Shown: one piece after another, positions 50,586 to 59,918 of the stretch
How positions within the stretch are numbered: position 1 is the stretch's first letter
How the letters are laid out: each line of letters opens with the position of its first letter
Assembly (NCBI GenBank): GCA_965658025.1
Contig: CBFHQL010000002.1
Span: forward strand, 124,001-188,000
DNA from: UBA3537 sp965658025
GTDB taxonomy: Bacteria > Bacteroidota > Bacteroidia > Flavobacteriales > Flavobacteriaceae
Direction of reading: 5' to 3'
DNA: 64,000 nucleotides
The notes under the pieces: generated by a model
Database searches by the model: none
Seen by the model: only the letters and a program-made list of their open reading frames with translations
Told to the model about the DNA's origin: nothing
Made by a program: the position numbers and the translations under genes

Positions 50586-51838
50586 TGAACTGTAATTATA
50601 TCTTTTAAATTGGTGGTGTACTGTGGCGATAAATGTTCTTGGCGCATTTTCCACGTACGAGCTAAATCTTGGTTGGCTAATTTTAGTTTTGGGGCATTGT
50701 ATTTCTTATTCACTCGATCAATGGCATGCATCAAAGGTTTGTGGCGCGCATCTTCGTGTGTAAACATTTGGAGTTGATGATTATATGTCGGTACAATCCC
50801 TGTAAGAATCACCCCTGCTTTTTTGTAATGAATTCCCTTTTTATAGATAGAACTTATGGCACGAACAGCGCTTGAGCTGAGCACCAGACTAGAATCTGTG
50901 GGAAAAGGAATACTGACCATTGTACTGGCACGATATTGCTTGCTATTAGCTTTAAAACGATCGCTACGCAAAAACACAACAAGCATATGGCAACTGGAAT
51001 TTTGACGCCGGAGTTTTTCGGCACAGCTACTAGCAAATGTAGAAATGCGTTCCTTTAAATCTCCTAAATCAGTCAATGTCGTCTCAAAACTTCTTGTGGT
51101 CGCAATGGCACGTTTGTTTTTGACTTGATCCATCTCTATTTTAGAAATCCCTTCTAAGTCTTTTTTAAGTTTCCATTCGGTAATAGAAAATGTTTTCCGC
51201 ACCCAAAGGTCTGGAAGCTGAACAAAATCATAGGCCGTTTTGATTTGTTTTTGTGCCAATCTTTTGTGGAGTGCATGACCAATACCCCAAACGTTATCAA
51301 TGGAAGTCCATTTGAGTGCTTTAATACGTTTTTCTTCAGTGTCAATAACATAGACGCCTCCTGTTTCTTTTGGAAACTTTCGAGCAATCTTATTAGCTAC
51401 TTTGGATAGTGCTTTTGTGGGGGCAATCCCTACGCAGGTTGGAATTCCTGTCCACTTCAAAACACGATTCCGAATGTCATGCCCATAGGCGTCAAGCTTA
51501 TAATGGTCGAACCCCTTGAATTGCAAAAATGCCTCATCAATGCTATAAACCTCAACGTCTGGAGTGAATTGTTCTAAAATCTTCATCACCCGGCTACTCA
51601 TATCGCCATACAAAGGATAATTAGAAGAAAAAACATGCACTTTATTGGCCTTAAAAAAGGATTTGTATTTAAATGCTGGTGCGCCCATAGGAAGCCCCAA
51701 ATTCTTTACTTCATCACTACGCGCAATAACACAGCCGTCGTTGTTAGATAAAATGGCGACCGGTTTCCCTTGTAAATTCGGATTAAAAACCCGTTCGCAA
51801 GAGGCATAAAAATTGTTACAATCGACTAGTGCAAACAT
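50558..51838 (-). CDS. umuC: Y-family DNA polymerase V catalytic subunit
   Basis: 426 residues. The start MFALVDCNNFYASCERVF carries the first metal aspartate (D6), and YSIDEAFL supplies the second acidic pair; the helix-hairpin-helix (NVWGIGHALHKRL) and little-finger region follow. It carries out error-prone bypass synthesis across DNA lesions after SOS-type induction. The gene is unusual in preceding umuD. A candidate operator overlaps its promoter. Confidence 0.95.
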   Translation of the reverse strand: MFALVDCNNFYASCERVFNPNLQGKPVAILSNNDGCVIARSDEVKNLGLPMGAPAFKYKSFFKANKVHVFSSNYPLYGDMSSRVMKILEQFTPDVEVYSIDEAFLQFKGFDHYKLDAYGHDIRNRVLKWTGIPTCVGIAPTKALSKVANKIARKFPKETGGVYVIDTEEKRIKALKWTSIDNVWGIGHALHKRLAQKQIKTAYDFVQLPDLWVRKTFSITEWKLKKDLEGISKIEMDQVKNKRAIATTRSFETTLTDLGDLKERISTFASSCAEKLRRQNSSCHMLVVFLRSDRFKANSKQYRASTMVSIPFPTDSSLVLSSSAVRAISSIYKKGIHYKKAGVILTGIVPTYNHQLQMFTHEDARHKPLMHAIDRVNKKYNAPKLKLANQDLARTWKMRQEHLSPQYTTNLKDIITVQCQKTPIKP

Positions 51839-51876
51839 GATTGAAAGGTAGTGTATTTCTGCTTTTTTTTAAAATA

Positions 51877-51894
51877 GAAATTGTACTTTATTTC
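51877..51894. promoter_or_regulatory. Inverted repeat, candidate SOS-type operator of umuC
   Basis: GAAAT-N8-ATTTC covers 51877-51894. It abuts the minus-strand -7 element TAATTTTG (51894-51901), so a bound repressor would cover the transcription start. It does not match known LexA boxes of other phyla. Confidence 0.35.
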
Positions 51895-51901
51895 AAAATT
51901 A
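51894..51901 (-). promoter_or_regulatory. Candidate umuC promoter, -7 element
   Basis: The minus strand reads TAATTTTG, an exact TAnnTTTG match, 55 nt before the umuC ATG. Confidence 0.4.
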
Positions 51902-51971
51902 AATAGCATTTTAAACGTAAAGTTTTAACATTATTTCCGCAATTTTATAATGTGTGGCTTGTGGATTTGTA

Positions 51972-51979
51972 TACCTTTG
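51972..51979 (+). promoter_or_regulatory. Candidate promoter of the BtuB-like receptor, -7 element
   Basis: TACCTTTG, an exact consensus match, giving a leader of roughly 30 nt to the ATG at 52017. The leader is too short for a cobalamin riboswitch. Confidence 0.5.
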
Positions 51980-52016
51980 GGGCTTATTTTAAAAACCCCT
52001 TGAAAACCAATTTAAA

Positions 52017-53825
52017 ATGAGAATTAGATTTAAAACATCCGTGCTTATTACCCTTTTTGCAATACAATACGGCATTGCACAACAGGTTCAACCTTTGGAT
52101 TCAGTGACAATTGAATCGACAAGAATTGATTTGCCTTTCAAGGAAAATTCACGAACAATTAGCATCATTAGTTCAGACGTGATTGAACAAAGTCCAGCCA
52201 CAAATTTGGCAGAACTTCTACAACAAGAAGCGGGAATAGACATTCGGCGCCAAGGAATCTATGGTATGCAATCGGACTTGTATATCCGTGGTGGAAGTTT
52301 CGACCAAACGCTTTTACTTATTGACGGCATCAAGGTGGAAGACCCTCAAACAGGGCATCATACCTTGAATATAGCACTTCCTTTGGAAGTGATCAAACGC
52401 ATCGAAATTATTAAAGGCCCTGCGGCAAGAGTTTTTGGGCAAAATGCGTTTACGGGAGCCATTAATATTGTCACAAAATCTAATGGAGATTTGAAAAACA
52501 ATATCGGTTTTCAATTGGGGTCATACAACCAACAACATGCAGCGGCGACGCTTGGAGAAAACTTAGGTAATACAAATCTTATGGGGCATGCATCGGTCAA
52601 TAGTTCTGATGGGTATCGTTACAATACAGATTTTGACAACCACAATTACTTTTTAAAAAGTAGCTTTAATACAAATAGAAACCCCATTGATGTTGTCGCG
52701 ACATTTTCGGAACGCAAGTTTGGTGGAAATCAATTTTATGCCATTGATGCCAAAGAACAATACGAAGAAACACAAAGTAGCTTGGTGGGTATTTCTACCA
52801 CAATGCATCGAGGGAACTTGAAAATTAATCCTCAGCTGTACTGGAAACGCAACCAAGATATGTACCTCTATATAAGAAACAAACCTTCAGTATATAGGAA
52901 TTTACATATTTCAAATAAAATTGGTGCACAAATCAATGCATCTTATTCTTCATCGATTGGGGTCACTGGTTTTGGTGTCGATGTTGCAAACGTCACTATG
53001 GATAGTAATCGATTGGGGGATCGTGAACGATGGATGGGGACTTTGTTTTTAGAGCATCGCTTTTCATTATTAGACAATAGACTTGATGTAACGCCTGGTG
53101 TGGCGGTCAACTATTTTTCAGAGTTTGATTTTAATGCTTTTCCTGGAATAGATTTGGGCTATACCATCAATGATTCTTTTCGAATATATGCAAATGCAGG
53201 CTATACCTATAGAGTGCCCACCTACAACGATCTTTACTATGTGGGGAGCAGGGATATAGGAAATGAAAATTTGGTGCCAGAGAAAGCTATTTCAGAAGAA
53301 ATCGGTCTAAAATATTTTGGAGAAACCCTTAGCGCTTCTGTTGCCTTTTTCAATAGAGATTCCGATAATTTAATAGACTATACCAAAGAAAATGAGGCAG
53401 ATAAGTGGCAATCCAATAACTTGAAAAGTTTGAATTCTCATGGAATAGAGTTTCAATTGTCTTCGCCATTTAAAATAGGAGAATATGCTCAAAACTTGAA
53501 CTTGGGGTATACCTATTTAAATGAAGATTTAAAAGCTGTAAGAGCCAACTATTCGAAGTATATCATCAATTCACTATATCATCACCTTACGGCTAACGTA
53601 AAAACACAGTTTACCAAAAACCTTACCCAAAGTATCGTTTATAAATTTGCGGAAAGAGCTACGGGTGAAAGCTATAGTGTTGTTGATGTTCAAGTAAAGT
53701 TGTTGATTAGCCAACTCGAATTGACAATTACAGGAAACAATATTTTCAATACATCGTATATAGAAACAGGTATCGTCCCAATGCCAAAAGGCAATGTGTT
53801 ATTTGGTCTGCGTGCTTTTTTCTAA
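52017..53825 (+). CDS. TonB-dependent outer-membrane receptor (small, BtuB-like)
   Basis: 602 residues: signal peptide (1-21), plug domain (about 40-150, with LYIRGGSFDQTLLLIDGIKVEDPQ broken around the dyad and GPAARVFGQNAFTGAINIVTK-type end), and a 22-strand barrel. The size and lack of an N-terminal carboxypeptidase-like domain resemble BtuB-type receptors rather than the large SusC type. The ligand, possibly a cobalamin-like or metal complex, cannot be decided; no cobalamin riboswitch or partner gene was seen. It stands as a single-gene unit. Confidence 0.9.
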   Translation: MRIRFKTSVLITLFAIQYGIAQQVQPLDSVTIESTRIDLPFKENSRTISIISSDVIEQSPATNLAELLQQEAGIDIRRQGIYGMQSDLYIRGGSFDQTLLLIDGIKVEDPQTGHHTLNIALPLEVIKRIEIIKGPAARVFGQNAFTGAINIVTKSNGDLKNNIGFQLGSYNQQHAAATLGENLGNTNLMGHASVNSSDGYRYNTDFDNHNYFLKSSFNTNRNPIDVVATFSERKFGGNQFYAIDAKEQYEETQSSLVGISTTMHRGNLKINPQLYWKRNQDMYLYIRNKPSVYRNLHISNKIGAQINASYSSSIGVTGFGVDVANVTMDSNRLGDRERWMGTLFLEHRFSLLDNRLDVTPGVAVNYFSEFDFNAFPGIDLGYTINDSFRIYANAGYTYRVPTYNDLYYVGSRDIGNENLVPEKAISEEIGLKYFGETLSASVAFFNRDSDNLIDYTKENEADKWQSNNLKSLNSHGIEFQLSSPFKIGEYAQNLNLGYTYLNEDLKAVRANYSKYIINSLYHHLTANVKTQFTKNLTQSIVYKFAERATGESYSVVDVQVKLLISQLELTITGNNIFNTSYIETGIVPMPKGNVLFGLRAFF

Positions 53826-53839
53826 ACCCCTTTTTTAGT

Positions 53840-54313
53840 TCAAAAAAGCTGGTTGATTTTTTCATAAACCAAATGGGATTCCCATCCTCGGTATAAGAGA
53901 TAATCGGCCAGTTTTTTCTTTTTTTTGAGTACAGAACCTCCTTTGAGGGAATTCGCTTTTTTATGCGCTAATGTTTCAAAGGTTGTTTTGTATTCCATAT
54001 CCGAAATTTGCCCTAAAGCTTTATTAACAAGGTAATTTGATATGTTTCGTTGTTTGAGCTCAGAAATTAAACGCCGTCGCCCCCATTTTTTAATTTTAAA
54101 TTTTCCCCGCACAAAAGCCATAGCAAAACGTTCTTCATTTAAAAAATTTTCTTCAATGAGTGTCATGATAATTTGTTCTGATGCCTGAGGAATCATCTGC
54201 ATATCTTTAAGTTTTTGAGCGACCTCTTTATGGCAGCGGTCTTGATAAGCACAATACCTTTGAAGTTTAGCCAATGCTTCCTCTACTGTGTATGTCTTTT
54301 TTGTGAAGGACAT
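53840..54313 (-). CDS. recX: Regulatory protein RecX
   Basis: 157 residues from the ATG at 54311-54313. It is an all-helical protein with three-helix repeats: LAKLQRYCAYQDRCHKEVAQKL, FLNEERFAMAFVRGKFKIKKWG and ADYLLYRGWESHLVYEKI. RecX binds RecA filaments and limits their growth. It overlaps the receptor gene upstream by 1 nt and is the last gene of the porZ-recO-TBDR-recX run. Confidence 0.93.
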   Translation of the reverse strand: MSFTKKTYTVEEALAKLQRYCAYQDRCHKEVAQKLKDMQMIPQASEQIIMTLIEENFLNEERFAMAFVRGKFKIKKWGRRRLISELKQRNISNYLVNKALGQISDMEYKTTFETLAHKKANSLKGGSVLKKKKKLADYLLYRGWESHLVYEKINQLF

Positions 54314-56715
54314 CAATTTTGGTAGGTAATCGAGAAGATTAAGTTTCTTCCAGGTCCACTTATCCCAGATGCAAAAGGACGATAGCCCTCATTAGTTATA
54401 TTTTCAATGGCCCCGATAAATGAAATTGTATCGCTGAATTTGTAGCGTGTTCTAAGATTGAACGTTAGCCAAGAGGGGGCATAAGGATTTCCGTCAGCAT
54501 CCTTGGCAAATAAGTGCTTGGAAAGTTCATGTGAGATGTCGTCGTGAGAAAGACTAGCATTGTAATTTATATAACCGTCAAGCGTAATTTTGTTTTGTTT
54601 CCAAACAATATGTGCATTGCCAAAAGCAGGGGCTACATGGCGAACAGGCATATTTCTATCATCCATATTTTTTTGACGCCCCTTAGTAATGCTATATTGT
54701 GAAGTGAGTTCTAATGCTTTAGAAAATCGTGCCCTTAAGCCTACTTCAAAACCATAAATCCATGCTTTTGATGTGTTTTGAATGGCCTGTATTGTACTTA
54801 ACTCTCCATCATAAATAAGTTCTGAAACACCATTAATACTAAAGTCATTTCTTGTCATGGCATTATCCAAATAGGTATAGTATGAGGAAAAATCCAACAG
54901 TAAAGAGTCGTCAAAGTTAAGGTTTAGCCCTAATTCTGCACCATAAGCGTGCTCTGGGCTTAAACTTGGGTTTGGTGCGACTACAACACCTGGCTGAGAA
55001 TCAAAAACTTTACCGATATCATCAATATTTGGTGCGCGGAAAGCCGTTGTTGCATTAAGTTTCCACAAAAACGTTTTGCTTTGCGCCCAAGCTAATCCGG
55101 CAGTAGCTGTCAGGGCACTCGTATTTAAGTTTGCATCTATAAAAGGCAAATCATAAAATTGAGCGTTAGAGGTCAAATCTGCCTCAATAGAAATCACATT
55201 GTATCGAACTCCAGATTGAAAAGTCAGTGTCGCAGACGGTTTATGTTTCAAGCTTAAATACGATGCCAAACTAGACCATTGCGCATTATTTGGATATCGA
55301 GATGCAATACGGCCTGTAGTATTATTTTCAATATTAAGTGTCACGCCCTCAGAGTTCACTTTGTTGTGAATATATTCCGCACCATAAAAAAGATTTGTTT
55401 TGTCATTGATTGTTTTTTCAAAATCTAGATTGAACGACAGCGCATCAACGCTTTCAGTTCTTCTCTTTTGATTTATATCATCAAATTTTCTGCTAATTCG
55501 ACTTTCTCCAAAATGTTGATAAGCTACTGTAGATTTGATTTTATCGTAAAGATTGGATCTACTGCTTAATTTAGTCAGTTGTAAATTAGCCAAAAGCCAC
55601 TGTTGTGGGCCATAGTCCCACGCTGCATATTTCAAGGTTTGATCAGAATTCTGAACAACCAAGCGGTCATATCTTGGAATATCAGAAGTTGTGGCATAAT
55701 GAAGTCCAAAATCGAAGGTTAATGATTCTGAGGGTTTGAATAAAATCTTTTGTGCTGCATGAAATTGATTGAAATTTGTAAACTTTTGAACACGCGGATT
55801 GTGATTTGGCATCAACATATCTTGCTCGTTACGATGTGTCACATAAAATGGGGTAAGATACTCTTGAATATCTGTTTTACCCATCCTTAAATCTCCAAAA
55901 TCAGAAAAGCTCATACTGGTGTGAAATCCCCATTTATTAAGCCCAATATTTAATCCTATATGAGCTGTTTTTTCGCTACTCGCTGAAGAGTAACGCAAAT
56001 TACTTTTGGTTGAAACCAGTGGAGATTTGTTGTTGGATAGTTGAGGAGTTGTTGTATAAAAATTCATCACACCGCCTATGGCATCACTTCCATAAATTAC
56101 TGATCCTGCACCTAATATAACTTCGGTATTTTCAACATTAAATGGATTGATGGAGATGACATTCTGAACATTTCCGCCTCTAAAAATAGCATTATTGAGC
56201 CGCACACCATCCACAGTAATAAGTACCCGATTGGTAGAAAATCCTCGAATCATAGGACTCCCTCCACCCAACTGGCTTTTTTGAACAAATACACGACCAC
56301 TTTGCCCTAAAAGATCAGCAGAGGTTTGAGGCATGGCTTGTTGAATATCATTTGCGTCTATACTGATAATTCTTTGCGGAACTTCCTTTTTGCTTTGTTC
56401 GAATTTTGATGCTGAGATTACAATTTCATTCAGATTCGTTGATTTTGGACTTAAAAAAATAGTGTCTCTTATCTTAGATTTTAAAATAGATTCTCTGTGA
56501 TAAGACAGATGTTGAAAGTAAATTCGTTCAAAACTTTGAAAGCGTGCAATGGATGCAAGGCCATCAAGGTTTGAAACATTTGTTTTGGTTTTTACTAAAT
56601 TAAAAACGGCAACACCAGCAATGGGTTCGGCGTTTGTTTCGTCTACAACAACAACCTGTTGCGCTGACAAGTTCCAAAGGCAAATACATAAAAAACAACT
56701 GTAAAAACGTTTCAT
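54313..56715 (-). CDS. TonB-dependent receptor with N-terminal carboxypeptidase-like domain
   Basis: 800 residues: signal peptide (MKRFYSCFLCICLWNLSAQ), a CarboxypepD_reg-like domain (about 20-90), a plug domain with TSADLLGQSGRVFVQ, RGFSTNRVLITVDGVRLN and GAGSVIYGSDAIGGVMNF, and a barrel ending SGPGRNLIFSITYQN. The plug resembles heme or siderophore receptors, but the ligand is not proven. It lies between recO (1-nt gap) and recX (1-nt overlap), a tight and odd genetic setting for a transporter. Confidence 0.92.
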   Translation of the reverse strand: MKRFYSCFLCICLWNLSAQQVVVVDETNAEPIAGVAVFNLVKTKTNVSNLDGLASIARFQSFERIYFQHLSYHRESILKSKIRDTIFLSPKSTNLNEIVISASKFEQSKKEVPQRIISIDANDIQQAMPQTSADLLGQSGRVFVQKSQLGGGSPMIRGFSTNRVLITVDGVRLNNAIFRGGNVQNVISINPFNVENTEVILGAGSVIYGSDAIGGVMNFYTTTPQLSNNKSPLVSTKSNLRYSSASSEKTAHIGLNIGLNKWGFHTSMSFSDFGDLRMGKTDIQEYLTPFYVTHRNEQDMLMPNHNPRVQKFTNFNQFHAAQKILFKPSESLTFDFGLHYATTSDIPRYDRLVVQNSDQTLKYAAWDYGPQQWLLANLQLTKLSSRSNLYDKIKSTVAYQHFGESRISRKFDDINQKRRTESVDALSFNLDFEKTINDKTNLFYGAEYIHNKVNSEGVTLNIENNTTGRIASRYPNNAQWSSLASYLSLKHKPSATLTFQSGVRYNVISIEADLTSNAQFYDLPFIDANLNTSALTATAGLAWAQSKTFLWKLNATTAFRAPNIDDIGKVFDSQPGVVVAPNPSLSPEHAYGAELGLNLNFDDSLLLDFSSYYTYLDNAMTRNDFSINGVSELIYDGELSTIQAIQNTSKAWIYGFEVGLRARFSKALELTSQYSITKGRQKNMDDRNMPVRHVAPAFGNAHIVWKQNKITLDGYINYNASLSHDDISHELSKHLFAKDADGNPYAPSWLTFNLRTRYKFSDTISFIGAIENITNEGYRPFASGISGPGRNLIFSITYQN

Positions 56716-56716
56716 T

Positions 56717-57436
56717 TTAATTAAATACCTGATTCAATATGGCTAGGGATTTTGGAGATTTGAATCCTTGCAAATGTAATTTAAAATACAACAATATCAT
56801 ATTCAACAATTCTTGCTTTTGAATCGAGTTCATTGGTTTGTCTTTTAACTCATCAAATTTCGTACCCAAGATGGTATTAAACAAAATTAATTGTTCTCCA
56901 GAAATGCAATACTGCCCATTATTTGTGCTTTGATATTTTCCTTCTTCCAAATTAAAGTAAGAAAAACTTTCGTTGGTAATTTCTGGGTAAAATCCGATGT
57001 ATTTTGATAATTCTATTAGAAATTTATGATGAAAAGTGCTGCTGTGGTCTACTGTGTCAAACCACAATAATGTAGTTTCTATATATGAAAAGAGTGCTGG
57101 ATTAGCTTCTTCTTCTCTTAAAACTGCACTTAATAGTTCGGATAAAAAAATCACGACTGTAGACTTTAATATGGCGGTGTGTAAAGACTGGAAAGAGTGC
57201 AACAAACGAATGTTTTTAAAATAATGAAGATCCCTATTGTTCTTATAATCTACTTCAATATCAAGCATGGATAGCGGTTGAAAATAAGCAGGTTTATGCT
57301 TACTCTTTTTGGAAGAAAATGCATTTTTGACCATAAAACTCAAAACGCCTTTGGACTCCGTATAGCACTTAACAATAAGATCATTGTCTTTGAACTTGAT
57401 TTTGGAGAGTACTATTGCTTTTGTAGAAACAATCAT
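56717..57436 (-). CDS. recO: DNA repair protein RecO
   Basis: 239 residues: N-terminal OB-fold (STKAIVLSKIKFKDNDLIVKCYTESKGVLSFMV split over about residues 3-36) and a helical C-terminal domain. It anneals single strands and, with RecR, loads RecA in the RecF pathway. Zinc cysteines found in some homologues are missing here (only C24 and C171 are seen), as is common in this phylum. It overlaps the porZ-like stop by 1 nt. Confidence 0.92.
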   Translation of the reverse strand: MIVSTKAIVLSKIKFKDNDLIVKCYTESKGVLSFMVKNAFSSKKSKHKPAYFQPLSMLDIEVDYKNNRDLHYFKNIRLLHSFQSLHTAILKSTVVIFLSELLSAVLREEEANPALFSYIETTLLWFDTVDHSSTFHHKFLIELSKYIGFYPEITNESFSYFNLEEGKYQSTNNGQYCISGEQLILFNTILGTKFDELKDKPMNSIQKQELLNMILLYFKLHLQGFKSPKSLAILNQVFN

Positions 57437-59793
57437 TAGCGAATAAGCATGATTTTTAGAACTTTTGTTTCTAGGTTGTCTAAATCGGAAATCAAAACAA
57501 CATAGACCCCTGAAGCAACTGTATTGTTGGCTAAGTTTTTACCATTCCAATAGGCCGTTCCGCCGTCAATTTCTAAATTATATCCTTTGAAGCGTAAATT
57601 TGTGTTGGACTGGGCTTCTGCAACTAAATTCCCTGTGACATCTGTAATTTTAATATTGACATTCTCGCTTAGATTTTTAATTTTCACTTTATCAATAGCC
57701 AAATTAAATCCTGGACGTACTGGATTTGGATATGCAAATGCATCTTCCAAAGAATCGGAAGGGCTAGAACCCCCTGCTTTGAAAGAAACTAACCCTCTTG
57801 AAGTGCCAAAAAAAATAGTTCCATCATTTTCATTTTGAGTCATTGTTATAACAGTATTGGAAGGTAGTGGAGAGTTATCTTTGGTAAAGTGATAAATCGT
57901 TTTTTGACCATCAGCACTCAAATAAAACACACCAGCATCAGCTGTAGAGATCCACTTGTTATTTGAACCATCAACGATTATTTCTGTAATAAATTGTAGC
58001 TCCAAAAGTTCTTTTGGCAATCCATCTTCCAAAATAATAATGGGTTCTGTTCTTATAACTTCTTCTGTAAAGAAATTAGCCGTATTATATAAAATTCGTA
58101 ACCCTTTATAGGTCCCAATCCAAAGTACATTATTATTGTCCAAGGCAAGAGCTTTAATATGGCTTATAGGCAGATTTGCAGTATCTTCCCCCTCAACTTG
58201 ACGAATCAAATTTCCGTTTTCGTTAAAACCTATCACACCATTGCTGTAACTTCCAATCCATTTGGTCCCGTCTGGTCCAATAACCAAAGCACCAAATCCA
58301 TTTTCGTCGGCGAGGTAATCTTCAATAAATGAACTAAAACTGTAGGTTTGCCACTGATTTGTAGAGGGGTTGTATTTTTTTAAAGGTTCTTCATTTTTGG
58401 AGGTCAAATTCCAAAGATTACCCTGGTCATCAAACTTAAGTCCCGACACACGAATACTCCTGTATGTTGATCCTGGTATTTCCAATGATTCGAGTGGACT
58501 ATTGGTGTCATCAAAAAACTCCATTGGATTATTTTTTTGAAAATTTAATAGCCCGTTGTGGTATGAACTGATAAAAATTTGGTTAGTATTTACGGGATTT
58601 ATGGCAATCGCGTTAAGGTTATGTACAGGTTTTTGGACCGCATCTTGAATACTGTCATAAGTAATATTGTGCCATTGTTCATTTTCATAGTAGCTGAAGC
58701 CATATTTTTTTAATGGATGAGGGTTAAAATTTTGATCATAATCCCCAAAAGTTACGCAAAGATTGTCATACCCATATTTTAGCATAAAAGGAGTATTTAA
58801 AAGAGGGCCATCAGGGTGAACTTCTTCGTAGGAGTTAGACATATCCGTTGATGATTTTAAAACCCCAAAATCTTCTGTTCCTATAAATATAGTCTCGTCA
58901 ACGAATTGTGCGGTAGTAAAATTGGTGTCAAATGATGCTGGTGCTGAATAGCTATCAATAAGGGTTAAATCGGATTGATAACGATACACATTGTCATTCG
59001 TAACTACTAATAAAAAATCATCATTTGATTTTAAATCGACCACTGTTTCTGAAAAATTTAGAGACGGCACTAAGTTTGACCCTACAACTTTGTACAATTT
59101 ATTATCAGATTTGATTGTATAGAGGTTGTTTTCTACAGAATTTATTGCTATGAAATTACCTGTAGCTGGGGTGTCCCAAAATTGAAAATCAATCAAATTA
59201 GGGTTGTTCAAATCGGCTTTTTTTAATCCTACATTGGTTGGCGCATAAAGATTATTGTTAAAAACAACTGTTTGTTTTACTTGTACTTGACTGCCATTGG
59301 TTCCTATATAGTATGTGTCTCCAAACTCCAATGCTTCTAAATCGTAAACGGATATACCATAGTTGGTGGCGATATAAACCACGTTATTATGTTCATAAAA
59401 ATGATTTATTCGTCTGTTTTCTGGAGAAATAGTGGTTTTGTTTAAAATATCGACAATTTTTAAGACGGCTTTTGTTGATAAATTATACACCTCCATAAGT
59501 CCTGTATCATACCCAATAATTATAAGATTATTGTTGTTGCTGTAGTGAATCGTTGTAATATACTCTCCTGATAGCCCCTCAATAGTGGTTATTGTTTCGA
59601 GTTCATTGGTAAAAACGTCATATGTAAATAGTGCATTTTCACTAGCAACATAAATTAATCCATCTCCTTTAGCTACAGATTTAATGTTATTGTACGAAAA
59701 ATGGCCTTCCCAATCATCTATATTAATCTGTTGACCAAACATCGCTGTGATGCAGCAAAAAAACAGTAGAGATATAAAAAACGCTTTCTTCAA
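57436..59793 (-). CDS. porZ: PorZ-like type IX secretion protein: beta-propellers with C-terminal sorting domain
   Basis: 785 residues from a TTG at 59791-59793, which gives the textbook signal peptide MKKAFFISLLFFCCITAMFG; a longer start is contradicted by an overlapping promoter. Two beta-propeller regions follow (about 25-660; repeats such as GLIYVASENALFTYD, NVVYIATNYGISVYD, GTKWIGSYSNGVIGF, NVLWIGTYKGLRI), then a T9SS C-terminal domain (YPNPVRPGFNL ... VLKIMLIR). This matches PorZ, the surface component of the T9SS attachment complex in Porphyromonas. recO begins at its stop. The PorZ name is an inference from architecture and context. Confidence 0.8.
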   Translation of the reverse strand: MKKAFFISLLFFCCITAMFGQQINIDDWEGHFSYNNIKSVAKGDGLIYVASENALFTYDVFTNELETITTIEGLSGEYITTIHYSNNNNLIIIGYDTGLMEVYNLSTKAVLKIVDILNKTTISPENRRINHFYEHNNVVYIATNYGISVYDLEALEFGDTYYIGTNGSQVQVKQTVVFNNNLYAPTNVGLKKADLNNPNLIDFQFWDTPATGNFIAINSVENNLYTIKSDNKLYKVVGSNLVPSLNFSETVVDLKSNDDFLLVVTNDNVYRYQSDLTLIDSYSAPASFDTNFTTAQFVDETIFIGTEDFGVLKSSTDMSNSYEEVHPDGPLLNTPFMLKYGYDNLCVTFGDYDQNFNPHPLKKYGFSYYENEQWHNITYDSIQDAVQKPVHNLNAIAINPVNTNQIFISSYHNGLLNFQKNNPMEFFDDTNSPLESLEIPGSTYRSIRVSGLKFDDQGNLWNLTSKNEEPLKKYNPSTNQWQTYSFSSFIEDYLADENGFGALVIGPDGTKWIGSYSNGVIGFNENGNLIRQVEGEDTANLPISHIKALALDNNNVLWIGTYKGLRILYNTANFFTEEVIRTEPIIILEDGLPKELLELQFITEIIVDGSNNKWISTADAGVFYLSADGQKTIYHFTKDNSPLPSNTVITMTQNENDGTIFFGTSRGLVSFKAGGSSPSDSLEDAFAYPNPVRPGFNLAIDKVKIKNLSENVNIKITDVTGNLVAEAQSNTNLRFKGYNLEIDGGTAYWNGKNLANNTVASGVYVVLISDLDNLETKVLKIMLIR

Positions 59794-59810
59794 AAGTGTA
59801 AAAATTTTAT

Positions 59811-59818
59811 CAAATATA
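59811..59818 (-). promoter_or_regulatory. porZ promoter, -7 element
   Basis: The minus strand reads TATATTTG, an exact consensus match, 17 nt before the TTG start at 59793. It argues against an in-frame TTG at 59835 upstream. Confidence 0.55.
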
Positions 59819-59856
59819 TTTATATCTAACGACAAAACAGACCATTATTATATATT

Positions 59857-59892
59857 AAAAAAAGCTTCTACACACAAGTAGAAGCTTTTTTT
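59857..59892 (-). terminator. Strong intrinsic terminator after gdhA
   Basis: A perfect 15-bp stem, AAAAAAAGCTTCTAC/GTAGAAGCTTTTTTT, with loop ACACAA, lies 26 nt past the gdhA stop. It separates gdhA from the porZ operon. Confidence 0.93.
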
Positions 59893-59918
59893 ACTTTATA
59901 AGAAATAACGGAAAGGGC

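Noticed and set aside
51839..52016. Cobalamin riboswitch before the BtuB-like receptor
   Set aside because: The predicted leader after the -7 element is only about 30 nt and no B12-box-like sequence was seen.
53830..53848. CTTTTTT/AAAAAAG hairpin between the receptor and recX
   Set aside because: The stem is almost all A-T and the loop short; too weak to call a terminator with confidence.
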